39,526 nucleotides of DNA, from IMG/VR virus record IMGVR_UViG_3300035681_000054, positions 1 to 39,526 of that record; one strand, 5' to 3'. The notes under the pieces were generated by a model that saw only the letters and a program-made list of their open reading frames with translations, was not told where the DNA came from and did no database searches. Below are positions 14,543 through 23,142 of this stretch, one piece after another. The translations under genes and the position numbers were made by a program. Every line of letters begins with the position of its first letter. Position 1 is the stretch's first letter. Origin of the DNA: a virus.

Positions 14543-16132
14543 TTAATAAGCTATTAAATCAGTCACATGTTTATTCCTTGCCACCTCTACATACTGGAAT
14601 TTAAACCCATACTGCCTAACACCATTGTTTGAATTTGTAAAAATACTCCAGTTACCTTTCAATATTTTTATGGGCGTCATAGCTTCATGTCGGTCATCCT
14701 GTTTCCAAATATTTTCGCTGCTCAAAAAGTCTAAAAAATTATATATATCCTCCAAGTCTAGCCAACCGCTAAAAACCTCTCCTTTAAAAGTGTGGCTATA
14801 AGTTTCACCCACCATAAAATTTTCATCCACCAGGGTAAGCACCGGAATACTCTTTTCAAACTCTGCCTTGTCAATTTCAACTCCAAATTCAAAAGCCCCA
14901 AGTGTCCTTAATGTTTGAAAACCGCCAAGGCTATTTTCAAATACAAAAAAGTTTTCCCTATAGTCATTCTCCACTAGTACTCTAAAATCAATCAAAAATT
15001 CATTCAGGCTACTATCTTGCGCAACTATGCTCCAATTTTTAACTTTTCCAAGCCCCAATGAGTCTGCTATCAATCCAATACCTAAATCATCATAGCTATA
15101 GTTAAGTGTATATTTAGTATCTTTTCTTATACTTTCACTATAAATATTCTCCGAGCCAGTGTTGTTTAGCTCATCAGTAATATTTAATAAAAAAGTATAA
15201 TCATCTGTTTCTATATTAAAACAAACAAAAGAGCTATATAACTTTTGATTTGGCGCTGCCTCAAAATACTTGTTGGTATAATTAGTTACATAATTTAGTA
15301 ATCTCCAAATATTGCTGTCTGGGTAATTTCCCCAATAGTTTTCTTTCCATTTTACATAATCCCTTTTAGTAAGACCACCGCGCAGTACATGATAAGGATC
15401 AGTATTGTAACTTCCATTCCACCCCTCACTCTGCTTTAAAGAAAGTTTAAAAACCCCTTTGCTATCCAAAGCAGCTATAATCAGTCCGCTATCTGAAAAA
15501 TCATAGTACTTAATATTCTCACAAAATAAATGCCTGTGAAAAAAATCTGCTAAGTCAAAGAAAAATTGATAATCCACTTCAAGGTCATTAAATATCAGCG
15601 CACTTTTAATACTTGCCAAGTATTTGTATTCGCCAGCTACAAGTTTAAAAACATCACAAAGCACATTAATATTTTTATTCAATACAGTGTCAGTACCATT
15701 TATCACTGACAAATAAGATGTTGCAGAACTTGAACTAGCAACCTGTAAATCATATTCCGCACCTTTTTTTCTCGCTTTTATTAATACAATTGTAATATAT
15801 GTATCATTATAAAAATCAACAAATTCAAAGTCCGTATTTAACAATTTATTAGCAGCAGCAGAAAATGAAAATTGCTGCGGGTCGCTACTTAATAAAGTAC
15901 CATAATCTTCTAAATACAATGGGCTAGTTAAATTCATGCTTACCGAATTACTTCCCCATTCAAAAGTTAATGTACTTCCAAGTGTAAACAATGAGTTATT
16001 TATCAGCAAATAACCTTCAAATCGTCTGCCAAATGCAACCACAAAATCTGCACATTCACCATGCACATCAAATTTTGGATGTGTAAAATAAAAACTATTT
16101 CCATCTCTTAAATCAAAAGGTATTATTGCCAT
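14543..16132 (-). CDS. Large tail protein, possible tip or receptor-binding
   Basis: 529 residues, beta-rich, with many Asn, Ser, Tyr and Phe. The beginning (FDLRDGNSFYFTHPKFDVHG) and the C-terminal part (SGWLDLEDIYNFLDFLSSENIW) look like ordered domains; the middle resembles a surface-exposed particle protein. No family is recognised. Its ATG overlaps the end of the preceding gene by 10 bp. As the only tail genes of this size besides tape measure are this one and its neighbour, one of the two probably contacts the receptor. Confidence 0.55.
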   Translation of the reverse strand: MAIIPFDLRDGNSFYFTHPKFDVHGECADFVVAFGRRFEGYLLINNSLFTLGSTLTFEWGSNSVSMNLTSPLYLEDYGTLLSSDPQQFSFSAAANKLLNTDFEFVDFYNDTYITIVLIKARKKGAEYDLQVASSSSATSYLSVINGTDTVLNKNINVLCDVFKLVAGEYKYLASIKSALIFNDLEVDYQFFFDLADFFHRHLFCENIKYYDFSDSGLIIAALDSKGVFKLSLKQSEGWNGSYNTDPYHVLRGGLTKRDYVKWKENYWGNYPDSNIWRLLNYVTNYTNKYFEAAPNQKLYSSFVCFNIETDDYTFLLNITDELNNTGSENIYSESIRKDTKYTLNYSYDDLGIGLIADSLGLGKVKNWSIVAQDSSLNEFLIDFRVLVENDYRENFFVFENSLGGFQTLRTLGAFEFGVEIDKAEFEKSIPVLTLVDENFMVGETYSHTFKGEVFSGWLDLEDIYNFLDFLSSENIWKQDDRHEAMTPIKILKGNWSIFTNSNNGVRQYGFKFQYVEVARNKHVTDLIAY

Positions 16133-16596
16133 TTGTTGCTGTCGTAAGTTATATCGTTAATAAAATCAATATCTACATCAAAAGCACATGCAGCTGTTTT
16201 GTCAAGCGCATTGCTAAATTTGTAATAGTCTATGTTGTAATTAAGTTTAGTAAGCACACCATCAGTATAGTCCTTAATCAACTTGGCGTGCACTTGCTTA
16301 CATACTTCAAGGCACTCATCCTGCACTGTGTCTAAACTATCAAAATCGCCTCGCTCATAATTTTTGGCAATTACAATGGTAACCTTCTTACGGTCATAAA
16401 GCTGATCGGCATTAGGCCCAGTAATTGCACCCTCATAATTGTAGTAATACATGCAAAAACTGTTCAACTCTAATCCTGTATTTCCCCCCAATTCTTCTAC
16501 GCGCATCCGCTTAAAGCTAATATGCTCATCATCAACATGCGCAATATCAGTATTGCTTTCGGCTATTCCTTTTAGGTAAGTGTGTAATGCGGTCAT
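16123..16596 (-). CDS. Probable tail terminator/completion protein
   Basis: 157 residues. The pattern of an N-terminal helix (TALHTYLKGIAESN), a beta sheet region (VTIVIAKNYERGDFDS), a helix DTVQDECLEVCKQVHAKLIKDY and final strands (CAFDVDIDFINDITYD) is that of the small alpha/beta tail-completion or terminator proteins that cap the tail tube at the head end. It sits at the start of the tail block. No exact family match can be made by eye. Confidence 0.5.
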   Translation of the reverse strand: MTALHTYLKGIAESNTDIAHVDDEHISFKRMRVEELGGNTGLELNSFCMYYYNYEGAITGPNADQLYDRKKVTIVIAKNYERGDFDSLDTVQDECLEVCKQVHAKLIKDYTDGVLTKLNYNIDYYKFSNALDKTAACAFDVDIDFINDITYDSNKWQ

Positions 16597-16597
16597 A

Positions 16598-17416
16598 CTA
16601 TTTGTTTTTACTTTCCATATCTAAATGCTTAAGCACATCAAAAGCACTCGTATAATACAATTCTTGAAGCGTGCCAAACTTTCCTCCAGCCAAACTAATT
16701 GTCACAGCGTGCCAATCAATAGCCTCTTTTTTATTATCGCAATTACTCAATAATGGCTTATCACTATTTGGGTACATGTATTTAAATACCCCACTTTGCG
16801 CCATATGCCTTTTCAGTCCCAAATAATTGAGGTAAACAGCCTGTTTATTTTTTAAAGGCATGCCGGCATATATTTTTTCAAGTCGCGTTTGTTCAGCTTC
16901 CTGCATGCCCAAGTACCATTCATCTTGCGTAGGATTTTCTTTAGTGCAATAAAGCAATGCGCATAAGCTATCTAGCATTGTCATATCCTTATTTTCGGTA
17001 AAATCATTTACTAAAGCTTCTGCCAAAGCAAACTGTTTCCAGCACAAACCTTGCATCAGTTCCCTTGGTCCAAACTTTCCAGAGTTAGGGATGGCTTTAA
17101 TTATTGGCAATTCAATTAAAATAGGCTTTTTTATAAAGTCAAGGCATGGCTTCATAAAAGAGTAAACTTCATCTATGTTTAAGTAAAGGAGCTGCCATTT
17201 ATTAAGTCCAGTAAGTTTTACAAATAGCTCAGCCATGGCATCAGCTTCATCATTTTTAGTAAATAAAACGGCAGCCACGTTGGCCAACTGGTCAGCAGTT
17301 AAATCCTTCCAGTCTGTAGGCAAAATTATTTCATTAAAATTTTTTAGCCTTTTCTTCCAAAGCAGGCGCTCAAAAAAGTTAGCATTGTATTTAATATTTA
17401 CAGTAAAGCTTTCCAT
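16598..17416 (-). CDS. Hypothetical tail-region protein, possible assembly chaperone
   Basis: 272 residues, mainly helical. It begins FTVNIKYNANFFERLLWKKR and contains PTDWKDLTADQLANVAAVL, the kind of segment found in proteins placed before tape measure in Bacteroidetes phages; it ends with LAGGKFGTLQELYYTSAFDVLKHLDM. Tail assembly chaperones often end in such a short helical repeat. There is no obvious frameshift partner. Overlap with the spanin-like gene (one base) and a 1-bp gap to the next gene show tight coupling. Function is inferred from position. Confidence 0.45.
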   Translation of the reverse strand: MESFTVNIKYNANFFERLLWKKRLKNFNEIILPTDWKDLTADQLANVAAVLFTKNDEADAMAELFVKLTGLNKWQLLYLNIDEVYSFMKPCLDFIKKPILIELPIIKAIPNSGKFGPRELMQGLCWKQFALAEALVNDFTENKDMTMLDSLCALLYCTKENPTQDEWYLGMQEAEQTRLEKIYAGMPLKNKQAVYLNYLGLKRHMAQSGVFKYMYPNSDKPLLSNCDNKKEAIDWHAVTISLAGGKFGTLQELYYTSAFDVLKHLDMESKNK

Positions 17417-18003
17417 TATTTTAAAAGAGTATAGTAGGCGCTAGCCTGAAGTTCTTTTTTGTTTGGGTTGTAGCCTATATCAAATATCCATTTGGTTTTG
17501 GTTACAACTCCCACAACAGGGGTAAATTCAAATTTATTGGCTGCGTATGATCCTCTCATACCAGCGTATAAATTAAACCGTTTTGCGGGGGCGTAATTAT
17601 TAATAGTGGTAGTTATAGGCCTTTTAAGTTTGTAACTCATTTTTGAAAACGGAGAAAACCTGTTTTCGGAAACTGTATCCACCATCGTCCAGGATAAAAG
17701 CGTATCATCAAAATTTCTGGTATATACATATCTATTGTAATAAGATTTGTAAATAGCTAAACTATCCACCGGAGCATTAAAAGGAATAGCACGTTCAATA
17801 ATTCTTACAGGATTATTGATCGTGGTGGTGTTATCAATTACAGCTCTATAAGTATTGGTGTCCTTAATATACTCCGTGTGTGAGGTTACCAAATCAAACT
17901 GAGCCTTGCTTATTTTTTTGCGTTCAATAAGCAGCCAAAATAGCAAACAACAAATCAATGAGCTCACTATAGAGGCTGCTAATATTTTTTTGAATTCGTT
18001 CAT
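17416..18003 (-). CDS. Membrane-anchored envelope protein, spanin-like
   Basis: 195 residues from the ATG at 18003 (an upstream ATG at 18027 would lie inside the preceding gene). One N-terminal transmembrane helix (ILAASIVSSLICCLLFWLLI) is followed by a periplasmic part and a C-terminal beta-rich section: RFNLYAGMRGSYAANKFEFT, then TKTKWIFDIGYNPN and LQASAYYTLLK, which alternates hydrophobic residues like an outer-membrane strand series. A protein that spans from inner membrane to outer membrane could fuse them at lysis, as spanins do. The gene lies among lysis-related membrane genes. The spanin assignment is an inference. Confidence 0.5.
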   Translation of the reverse strand: MNEFKKILAASIVSSLICCLLFWLLIERKKISKAQFDLVTSHTEYIKDTNTYRAVIDNTTTINNPVRIIERAIPFNAPVDSLAIYKSYYNRYVYTRNFDDTLLSWTMVDTVSENRFSPFSKMSYKLKRPITTTINNYAPAKRFNLYAGMRGSYAANKFEFTPVVGVVTKTKWIFDIGYNPNKKELQASAYYTLLK

Positions 18004-18317
18004 TATTTTGCAATTAATTGTTCCCAATCAGAAGCTAAAACATCAGTATTTGATAATGAATAACCAACAATTAAATTGCTGTCGCCCACATAAGCAATTT
18101 GATTGGAATAATAAATGCTGTCAATTTGCAAATCTGGATTGTTAAACCTTGCTTCAAACTCCTTTTTTACAGATTCAGGAAGGCTTTGCATTTTTGGCAC
18201 AATATCTTTGTTGATAATTGCAGGTACTTGCTGAAAAATAAAATGACCATTCGGCCATGATTGGCGCCTAACCATTTTAAAATTTTCAAGAAGTGCCATA
18301 GCTAAAATAAATTTCAT
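18003..18317 (-). CDS. tad2: DUF2829 / Tad2-like anti-Thoeris candidate
   Basis: 104 residues. The start MKFILAMALLENFKMVRRQSW matches the DUF2829 opening (F-x-x-A, then a basic R-x-x-W), FIFQQVPA follows, and MQSLPESVKKEF with DSIYYSNQIAYVGDSN and the ending TDVLASDWEQL match the longer DUF2829 form. Tad2 proteins of this family bind and sequester the cyclic ADP-ribose-type signal of the Thoeris defence system. The overall length is usual for the longer form. It is encoded inside the lysis cluster, its stop touching the spanin-like start. That it is active against Thoeris is inferred from family membership; some DUF2829 proteins have untested specificity. Confidence 0.72.
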   Translation of the reverse strand: MKFILAMALLENFKMVRRQSWPNGHFIFQQVPAIINKDIVPKMQSLPESVKKEFEARFNNPDLQIDSIYYSNQIAYVGDSNLIVGYSLSNTDVLASDWEQLIAK

Positions 18318-18340
18318 TTTTTTGGGTTTTAAGTTTATAA

Positions 18341-19186
18341 TTATGAATAAAGTCTACTTATATAATTAGTTACAGCATACACCTTTCGCTTATCGCGCAT
18401 GTAAGTATGCACACCACTACCCTCACGGCTGCCAGTAGTTCCGGTATTACCTTCAATGGTTGTATAATATCCATGGCTTTCACCAGTAATAAAACCAACA
18501 TGCCCTACACGTTTAAGCTTATGATAAAAAAGCGTAAAGCAATCACCAGGTAAATAGCTTTTAGTTCTATCAGGCACTTTTGCCCAATCAGGGCTCCATG
18601 CGCTCATCGGATTTTTAACACCAAACTGCGAGTAATTCCAAGCACAAAAAGCTGCACACCAGCTAGCACCTTTTTTAAAGCCTACATGTGCAAGGTATTT
18701 TTCCACTTCCACACCATCGTTATTACCAGTTAGCTCGCGCACATTTAATTGTGTTTTTAAAGCCACAATTAAATGATGCCGCAATTCTTTTTCAGAGTAT
18801 TTCTCAATGTAATTGCATTCATTAACATGAGCAGCTTTAGCGCCATTAAACAAAAATACCAATCCAAAAAAGAAGATGGCGTAAATAATTAAAGATGCGT
18901 ACAACCTGTCTTTTATGGTTAAAGAATCAAAGCCATCATTCATAACATTAACCATAAACTTATGCACTTTCGGAAAAACAATCCACATCAAAAGCCAGCA
19001 GCCCATTGTCATCCATGTAAATTGCCAAATTTTGACAAGTCCAGTTTCAAGCTCACTTACTGGATCAAACAATGGTGTTTCAGGAAAATAATGCATCACC
19101 AATTGTCTAAATCCTTCCACAATTAGCAACAAAATAGGAAATGCAATCATTTCCTGTTTTAGGTATCTTAAATTAAATCTATTCAT
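18341..19186 (-). CDS. Membrane-anchored CHAP-like endolysin (holin-endolysin fusion)
   Basis: 281 residues. Three hydrophobic segments in the first 116 residues (about 12-30, 53-72 and 96-116) look like a holin or anchor. The rest is a CHAP/NlpC-like cysteine peptidase or amidase: GFKKGASWCAAFCAWNYSQF gives the nucleophile C177, SYLPGDCFTLF follows, and VGHVGFITGE gives H229; EGNTGTTG is also typical of the family. It should cut peptidoglycan. With the catalytic domain on the C-terminal side of an odd number of membrane segments, it could be displayed in the periplasm without a separate holin. It lies amid several small membrane proteins. Confidence 0.82.
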   Translation of the reverse strand: MNRFNLRYLKQEMIAFPILLLIVEGFRQLVMHYFPETPLFDPVSELETGLVKIWQFTWMTMGCWLLMWIVFPKVHKFMVNVMNDGFDSLTIKDRLYASLIIYAIFFFGLVFLFNGAKAAHVNECNYIEKYSEKELRHHLIVALKTQLNVRELTGNNDGVEVEKYLAHVGFKKGASWCAAFCAWNYSQFGVKNPMSAWSPDWAKVPDRTKSYLPGDCFTLFYHKLKRVGHVGFITGESHGYYTTIEGNTGTTGSREGSGVHTYMRDKRKVYAVTNYISRLYS

Positions 19187-19191
19187 AATTA

Positions 19192-19674
19192 TTATTTTAA
19201 AATTTTAATAATGTCGTAAATAAAATAAGGCTTGTTATCCTTGTCATTTCCAATAATAAAACCCATATCAATAAAAAATTGAGCAGCATTAGAGCTTAGT
19301 TCATTTTCTTGATCAAATCTAAAAGCAAGTCCAAAGCTGGTATAGCAAACAGTAGTTTCGCTATCTGGCATTAAAGCAGGGGCGTAACACAATATATTGC
19401 CAAGCACCTCATTTTTGTACGGGCTATCGCTTAGCTTTTTTAAAGCTACAAACAAAGGAGTAATTAAGGCAGCATTAACCTTAATTTCTTCGCTTAAAAT
19501 TTGATGAGTTACCTCTTCCTCTCCTTCCCTTTCAACCGTGGTAAACTTTTGCATTACTGCAGTGGGTAACTTCAAAGTTCTTAAATAAAATATTTCAAAT
19601 CTTTTCTTGTCCTGCTTATTCAGCGTGTTGCCAAATTTGGCAATTAGTTTTAATTGTGCTTCTAATCGTGTCAT
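19192..19674 (-). CDS. Hypothetical protein in the lysis region
   Basis: 160 residues, no family recognised, soluble and mixed alpha/beta. It starts with a basic helix (RLEAQLKLIAKFGNTLNKQDKKRFE) and contains LITPLFVALKKLSDSPYKNEVLGNILCYAPAL. Placed between two membrane-protein genes with 5-bp and 26-bp gaps, it probably belongs to the same transcript but need not take part in lysis. Confidence 0.55.
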   Translation of the reverse strand: MTRLEAQLKLIAKFGNTLNKQDKKRFEIFYLRTLKLPTAVMQKFTTVEREGEEEVTHQILSEEIKVNAALITPLFVALKKLSDSPYKNEVLGNILCYAPALMPDSETTVCYTSFGLAFRFDQENELSSNAAQFFIDMGFIIGNDKDNKPYFIYDIIKILK

Positions 19675-19700
19675 TTTGGGTTTGGCATTTAATGGTGTTT

Positions 19701-20087
19701 TTAAATTTCTTTATCTGTCTCCGAGTCTCGCATGATTTCATGGCCAACATCAGTATTGCTCCCAGTGCTAGGTGTTTTAATTTTCTTACCATTTTTAAAG
19801 TATCCTATAATTTCAATGGTCAACTGTTTATTCTTCCATCCCGCCCATATCAGCGACATTACAATAAACAGAATTGCAATGCTCAGATATACAGTTCTTA
19901 GCATATTATTAAGTTCTACATTGGTAATGGCAAAAAGAACTCCGCTAATCATCCCTAAAACAGGGCTAAGCCAATTCAATAAAAACTTTGCTGTTATAAC
20001 TTTAGCAGTTATAATAGAGCTGCCATCAGCATGTGGCTGTTCAGCAATCTTGTGTAAATTATCTATAAGATGATCTAAGAATGTCAT
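19701..20087 (-). CDS. Small membrane protein, possible holin
   Basis: 128 residues with two predicted transmembrane helices (LLNWLSPVLGMISGVLFAIT and VYLSIAILFIVMSLIWAG) between a hydrophilic N-terminus and a charged C-terminal tail (KIKTPSTGSNTDVG). This size and topology suit a holin that opens the inner membrane before lysis. Its start overlaps the end of the next membrane-protein gene by 29 bp. Several genes here have holin-like features, so the actual holin cannot be picked. Confidence 0.55.
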   Translation of the reverse strand: MTFLDHLIDNLHKIAEQPHADGSSIITAKVITAKFLLNWLSPVLGMISGVLFAITNVELNNMLRTVYLSIAILFIVMSLIWAGWKNKQLTIEIIGYFKNGKKIKTPSTGSNTDVGHEIMRDSETDKEI

Positions 20088-20535
20088 AGTTTGCGTAAAT
20101 AATTATTAAACTTCCTGCAATAAAGAGTATCGCCCTACCTATAAATTTTCTTTGCAGGGCAAAATGTTTATCAAACCAACTATCATTGTCTCCGGCACGT
20201 TCATTGGTGAAAAAACCAAATGGATAAGTTCCATTAATAGTTTTTTCTACATAGTAATAATAAGTGCCGGCATGTACAAGGTAGTGCTGCAGCCAAAACC
20301 CAAACGTAAAAAGCACAGCACTACTAAATTCATATACCATTGCCAGCACTATAAGGTTAATCAAATAAATCAATCCTCGAGCTGCGCCCATAATATTATG
20401 CAGTAGCTTTTTGTCAGTATATTTCTTGGGAGCATCCTTATTTACTTCTATCCAAAAAAAAGTGTCTCTAATTCCCTCCAATACATTAAAGGCAAACACC
20501 AAAAACATTAAAATGTAAGGTAAAATAAAATACAT
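20059..20535 (-). CDS. Multi-pass membrane protein
   Basis: 158 residues with about four hydrophobic segments: YFILPYILMFLVFAFNVLEG, then GLIYLINLIVLAMVYEFSSA with VLFTFGFWLQHYLVHAG, and AILFIAGSLIIIYANYDIL. A histidine-rich stretch (FGFWLQHYLVHAGTYYYY) is notable within the third. No family is recognised. It overlaps the holin candidate downstream by 29 bp and ends a group of at least four phage membrane proteins, so lysis or exclusion is plausible. Confidence 0.55.
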   Translation of the reverse strand: MYFILPYILMFLVFAFNVLEGIRDTFFWIEVNKDAPKKYTDKKLLHNIMGAARGLIYLINLIVLAMVYEFSSAVLFTFGFWLQHYLVHAGTYYYYVEKTINGTYPFGFFTNERAGDNDSWFDKHFALQRKFIGRAILFIAGSLIIIYANYDILRSSYR

Positions 20536-20536
20536 A

Positions 20537-20764
20537 TTACTTTTTTCTCTTTTTGTAATTATTGGCAGTAATCAAGCACATTGCGCTAACACACACAATA
20601 GAAAAAACATAAAAAGCATTGGCAGCGCCATTGTCCCCAACTCGCACTAAATAAGCAACATTTTTAAAGCCTTGCCAAATAAATATAACAAACAATGCAA
20701 TCCAGTAAATGCACTGTAACAGTCCGTTGCCTGTGGTAAATAACCAAGTAAAAAAACTTTTCAT
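20537..20764 (-). CDS. Small two-helix membrane protein, holin-like
   Basis: 75 residues with two transmembrane segments (LLQCIYWIALFVIFIWQGF and FYVFSIVCVSAMCLIT) and a strongly basic C-terminus (NNYKKRKK). This is a classic small holin layout (two helices, basic tail), although the sequence itself is not recognised. It is the first gene of the membrane cluster after the connector gene (19-bp gap). Confidence 0.6.
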   Translation of the reverse strand: MKSFFTWLFTTGNGLLQCIYWIALFVIFIWQGFKNVAYLVRVGDNGAANAFYVFSIVCVSAMCLITANNYKKRKK

Positions 20765-20783
20765 TGTGTTGGGATTTTAGGTT

Positions 20784-21770
20784 TTATAATCTATAAACTT
20801 TATCAGTAATTGAATTCACTAACTTTTTACCTATTGTGGGCACACTATATAAAGGGTAATCGGCAAAGTTTTCATTCAAAAAAGTAGTAAGCTCATCCAG
20901 CAAACGTTTGCCCTCACCAATGGCATTAGCTTCAATAATGGCAAGGTTATTTAAATCGGCTGTTTTCTTGGAGTCTATATTTTCCTGCCCGCGTGTGCTA
21001 TCGTAAGTAGTTACCCCAAATTCATCAATAGCAATAGCCATGTGTTTTAACCCAAATCCATAACCAAGGTAACTGCAGCACGGTTCAATGTAAGCAATAA
21101 GCTTTTTGTTAGCAGTAGTATAGGTCCCGCTTAAAAGCTGCGTTTTTAATTCTTCAAACAAAGCCAGTCCAATACTTTTGCGTACCATATCTTCTGCGGT
21201 ACGTAAAAAAGGAACCAGTACCTTATAAACTCTACGGCTGTTTTTAACCAAAGCAATATTCTTGGTAAGCAAATCAGAAGTATTTACAAATAGCTCTTTA
21301 TATACAGTATAGCTAGTACTTGCAGTCCATAAAGGGTAATTTACCTTATCTCCTTCCATATAAGCAAGCAAACGGTCCACCACACGGTAACCAGCACGCT
21401 TATATTCTAAAGCAGTAGCTCTAACAGCCCATTGGCTACTAGCCCTTGTTTTTTCATCACCTGGTTGCGTAGCTCCATGTGCTCCTATGTTAACCAGTCC
21501 TTTCTTTTCTACATATAAAGCAGTAGCAATTTCGGCAACAATACGCTGCGCCATCGGCAAAATAGCAACATACTTTGCAGGCAATGGCGTGCCAGGCGAT
21601 GCAGCATAAGCAGCATCCAAAGCATTGTATTGTTCTCTCCCAATAGCATCAATCAAAACATCTTCAGTAGCATCATCAATTTCGTTAGCAATTAAGTTAT
21701 TGCTCCCATCCCAAAGCGTTTTATACACTTGGCCATACTTTTGTAAATCGGCAACATTTTTAAACAGCAT
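20784..21770 (-). CDS. Head-tail connector candidate (DUF6712-like)
   Basis: 328 residues, mostly helical, opening with MLFKNVADLQKYGQVYKTLW and DVLIDAIGREQYNALDAAYA. This pattern resembles DUF6712-type proteins that follow portal genes in Bacteroidetes prophages and are thought to form a head-completion or neck ring. The start overlaps the portal gene by 11 bp, supporting a shared role at the portal vertex. Exact function is unproven. Confidence 0.6.
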   Translation of the reverse strand: MLFKNVADLQKYGQVYKTLWDGSNNLIANEIDDATEDVLIDAIGREQYNALDAAYAASPGTPLPAKYVAILPMAQRIVAEIATALYVEKKGLVNIGAHGATQPGDEKTRASSQWAVRATALEYKRAGYRVVDRLLAYMEGDKVNYPLWTASTSYTVYKELFVNTSDLLTKNIALVKNSRRVYKVLVPFLRTAEDMVRKSIGLALFEELKTQLLSGTYTTANKKLIAYIEPCCSYLGYGFGLKHMAIAIDEFGVTTYDSTRGQENIDSKKTADLNNLAIIEANAIGEGKRLLDELTTFLNENFADYPLYSVPTIGKKLVNSITDKVYRL

Positions 21771-23142
21771 TGCTATCAGATTTAGAAGGTAAAACAGGTT
21801 TCATTTGGCTTCCGCTATCAAGCGTAGCAATCATAGTTTGCTTAAAGCGCCATTCCAATATATTGCCTTTAGCATACTTTTCATTCCAGCCATTAAGCTC
21901 ACTAATTATGTTCATCGGCTCAAGGATCAGTTCTGCTTTTGGCAAAATATGGCTGATGTATTTATTATAAGCCACGCGAATATCGCTACCACTTCCACGT
22001 TCACTCCCAGGAGTTTGTCCAGCCAAAGCAGGATCAAAATTCAAAGCATACAATAAATGCTCATTCGCCATTTTCCCGTCATCAAGGTATTGGCCATCCT
22101 TAAATTTATTGTCAATAGCTGTAATCTTAATGCCTTTCATTTCTGCACCAGTTCTTTTATCATACATAAAGGTGGTAAGTATCGTTTTTCCAGCAGCTTG
22201 TGTTCCGGTTAGCATATCATTAATTTCGTCAAAAGTTTCTTGCATGTATTCTCCACGCTTAGCTTCATTCTTGTCAAAATCGGGATATTTCCATTGCCAG
22301 TACCAGTCAGCAATTTCTACCAAATACTTTACAGCAATTTGGTTATCCATCAATTTACTTTTAAATTCAGGAATATCAAGGCTATACTTCAACCACTTAG
22401 ATTTACGCACAGCATCCCATTCAGGAATTTGGTAATGTTCGCATCCAGGAACACTGTAGCTTAAAGGATAAATGTAATTTGTTTTACGGTTGTCGGCCTT
22501 TATAAATCCAACAGGATCATAGTAAGGATCTAAGCAAGGAATTTTGACAGAGTTTTCAATACTTGCTGTTTTCGTAGCTCTGTCCTTGTTAACGTAAACA
22601 TAGTCATAACGTCCTGTGTTTTCATTAGGCCATGCATAGCGGCAATATTCAGCAGCATGCGTAACAATACCCAAAGCAGTTTTATCTTCGCCCATCATTA
22701 TTTCAGGAAACACATGGTTAAACCACTCCATGTCTTTACAGGCATCCATTAAGTAACGGTTAAAAGCAGTTTTTCGCTTCCATGCCTCAATTTCTTTATG
22801 GTGTACTACATGAAAAGTTTCTTTTCCATTATCATCAACAGTAGTATAACCACAATGCACACCAGCAGCATATAACATTCGCGCCTTTTCATCAAGCTTT
22901 GAAGGAATAATAGTGCTAGGCTTTACATCTTTAAGCACATCTTGAGGATGATAGTCATTTTCACCCCAAGGGCACCAAGGAAAAGAAGCTTCCTTTTCGG
23001 CAATAACAACGGAAGGTTTACCAACAATAAGCACTCCAGTTTTACCCCTGCGAGCCAAAGCCATACCCAATTCAGCGCTATAAGCATAAGAAGGACCGTT
23101 GCTGCTTGCTCTTATTTCAATTTGTGGTTTACTCGTACTCAT
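21760..23142 (-). CDS. Portal protein candidate
   Basis: 460 residues from the ATG at 23142, which overlaps the stop of the upstream gene in an ATGA pattern; the frame also opens at 23157 but that start would lie deeper inside that gene. The sequence has portal-like landmarks: an N-terminal AYSAELGMALARRGKTGV, a central helix-rich part with DIPEFKSKLMDNQIAVKYLV and EIADWYWQWKYPDF, and a C-terminal ALNFDPALAGQTPGSERGSG with SDIRVAYNKYISHILPKAEL, like the portal segment with a GSG-type loop and a following helix. Portals form the dodecameric ring through which DNA enters. Placement before the connector agrees. It is a divergent member, so the call is by pattern and context. Confidence 0.62.
   Translation of the reverse strand: MSTSKPQIEIRASSNGPSYAYSAELGMALARRGKTGVLIVGKPSVVIAEKEASFPWCPWGENDYHPQDVLKDVKPSTIIPSKLDEKARMLYAAGVHCGYTTVDDNGKETFHVVHHKEIEAWKRKTAFNRYLMDACKDMEWFNHVFPEIMMGEDKTALGIVTHAAEYCRYAWPNENTGRYDYVYVNKDRATKTASIENSVKIPCLDPYYDPVGFIKADNRKTNYIYPLSYSVPGCEHYQIPEWDAVRKSKWLKYSLDIPEFKSKLMDNQIAVKYLVEIADWYWQWKYPDFDKNEAKRGEYMQETFDEINDMLTGTQAAGKTILTTFMYDKRTGAEMKGIKITAIDNKFKDGQYLDDGKMANEHLLYALNFDPALAGQTPGSERGSGSDIRVAYNKYISHILPKAELILEPMNIISELNGWNEKYAKGNILEWRFKQTMIATLDSGSQMKPVLPSKSDSNAV

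Noticed and set aside
22109-22435. Plus-strand frame opposite the portal gene
   Set aside because: Shadow of a clear minus-strand gene in an operon.
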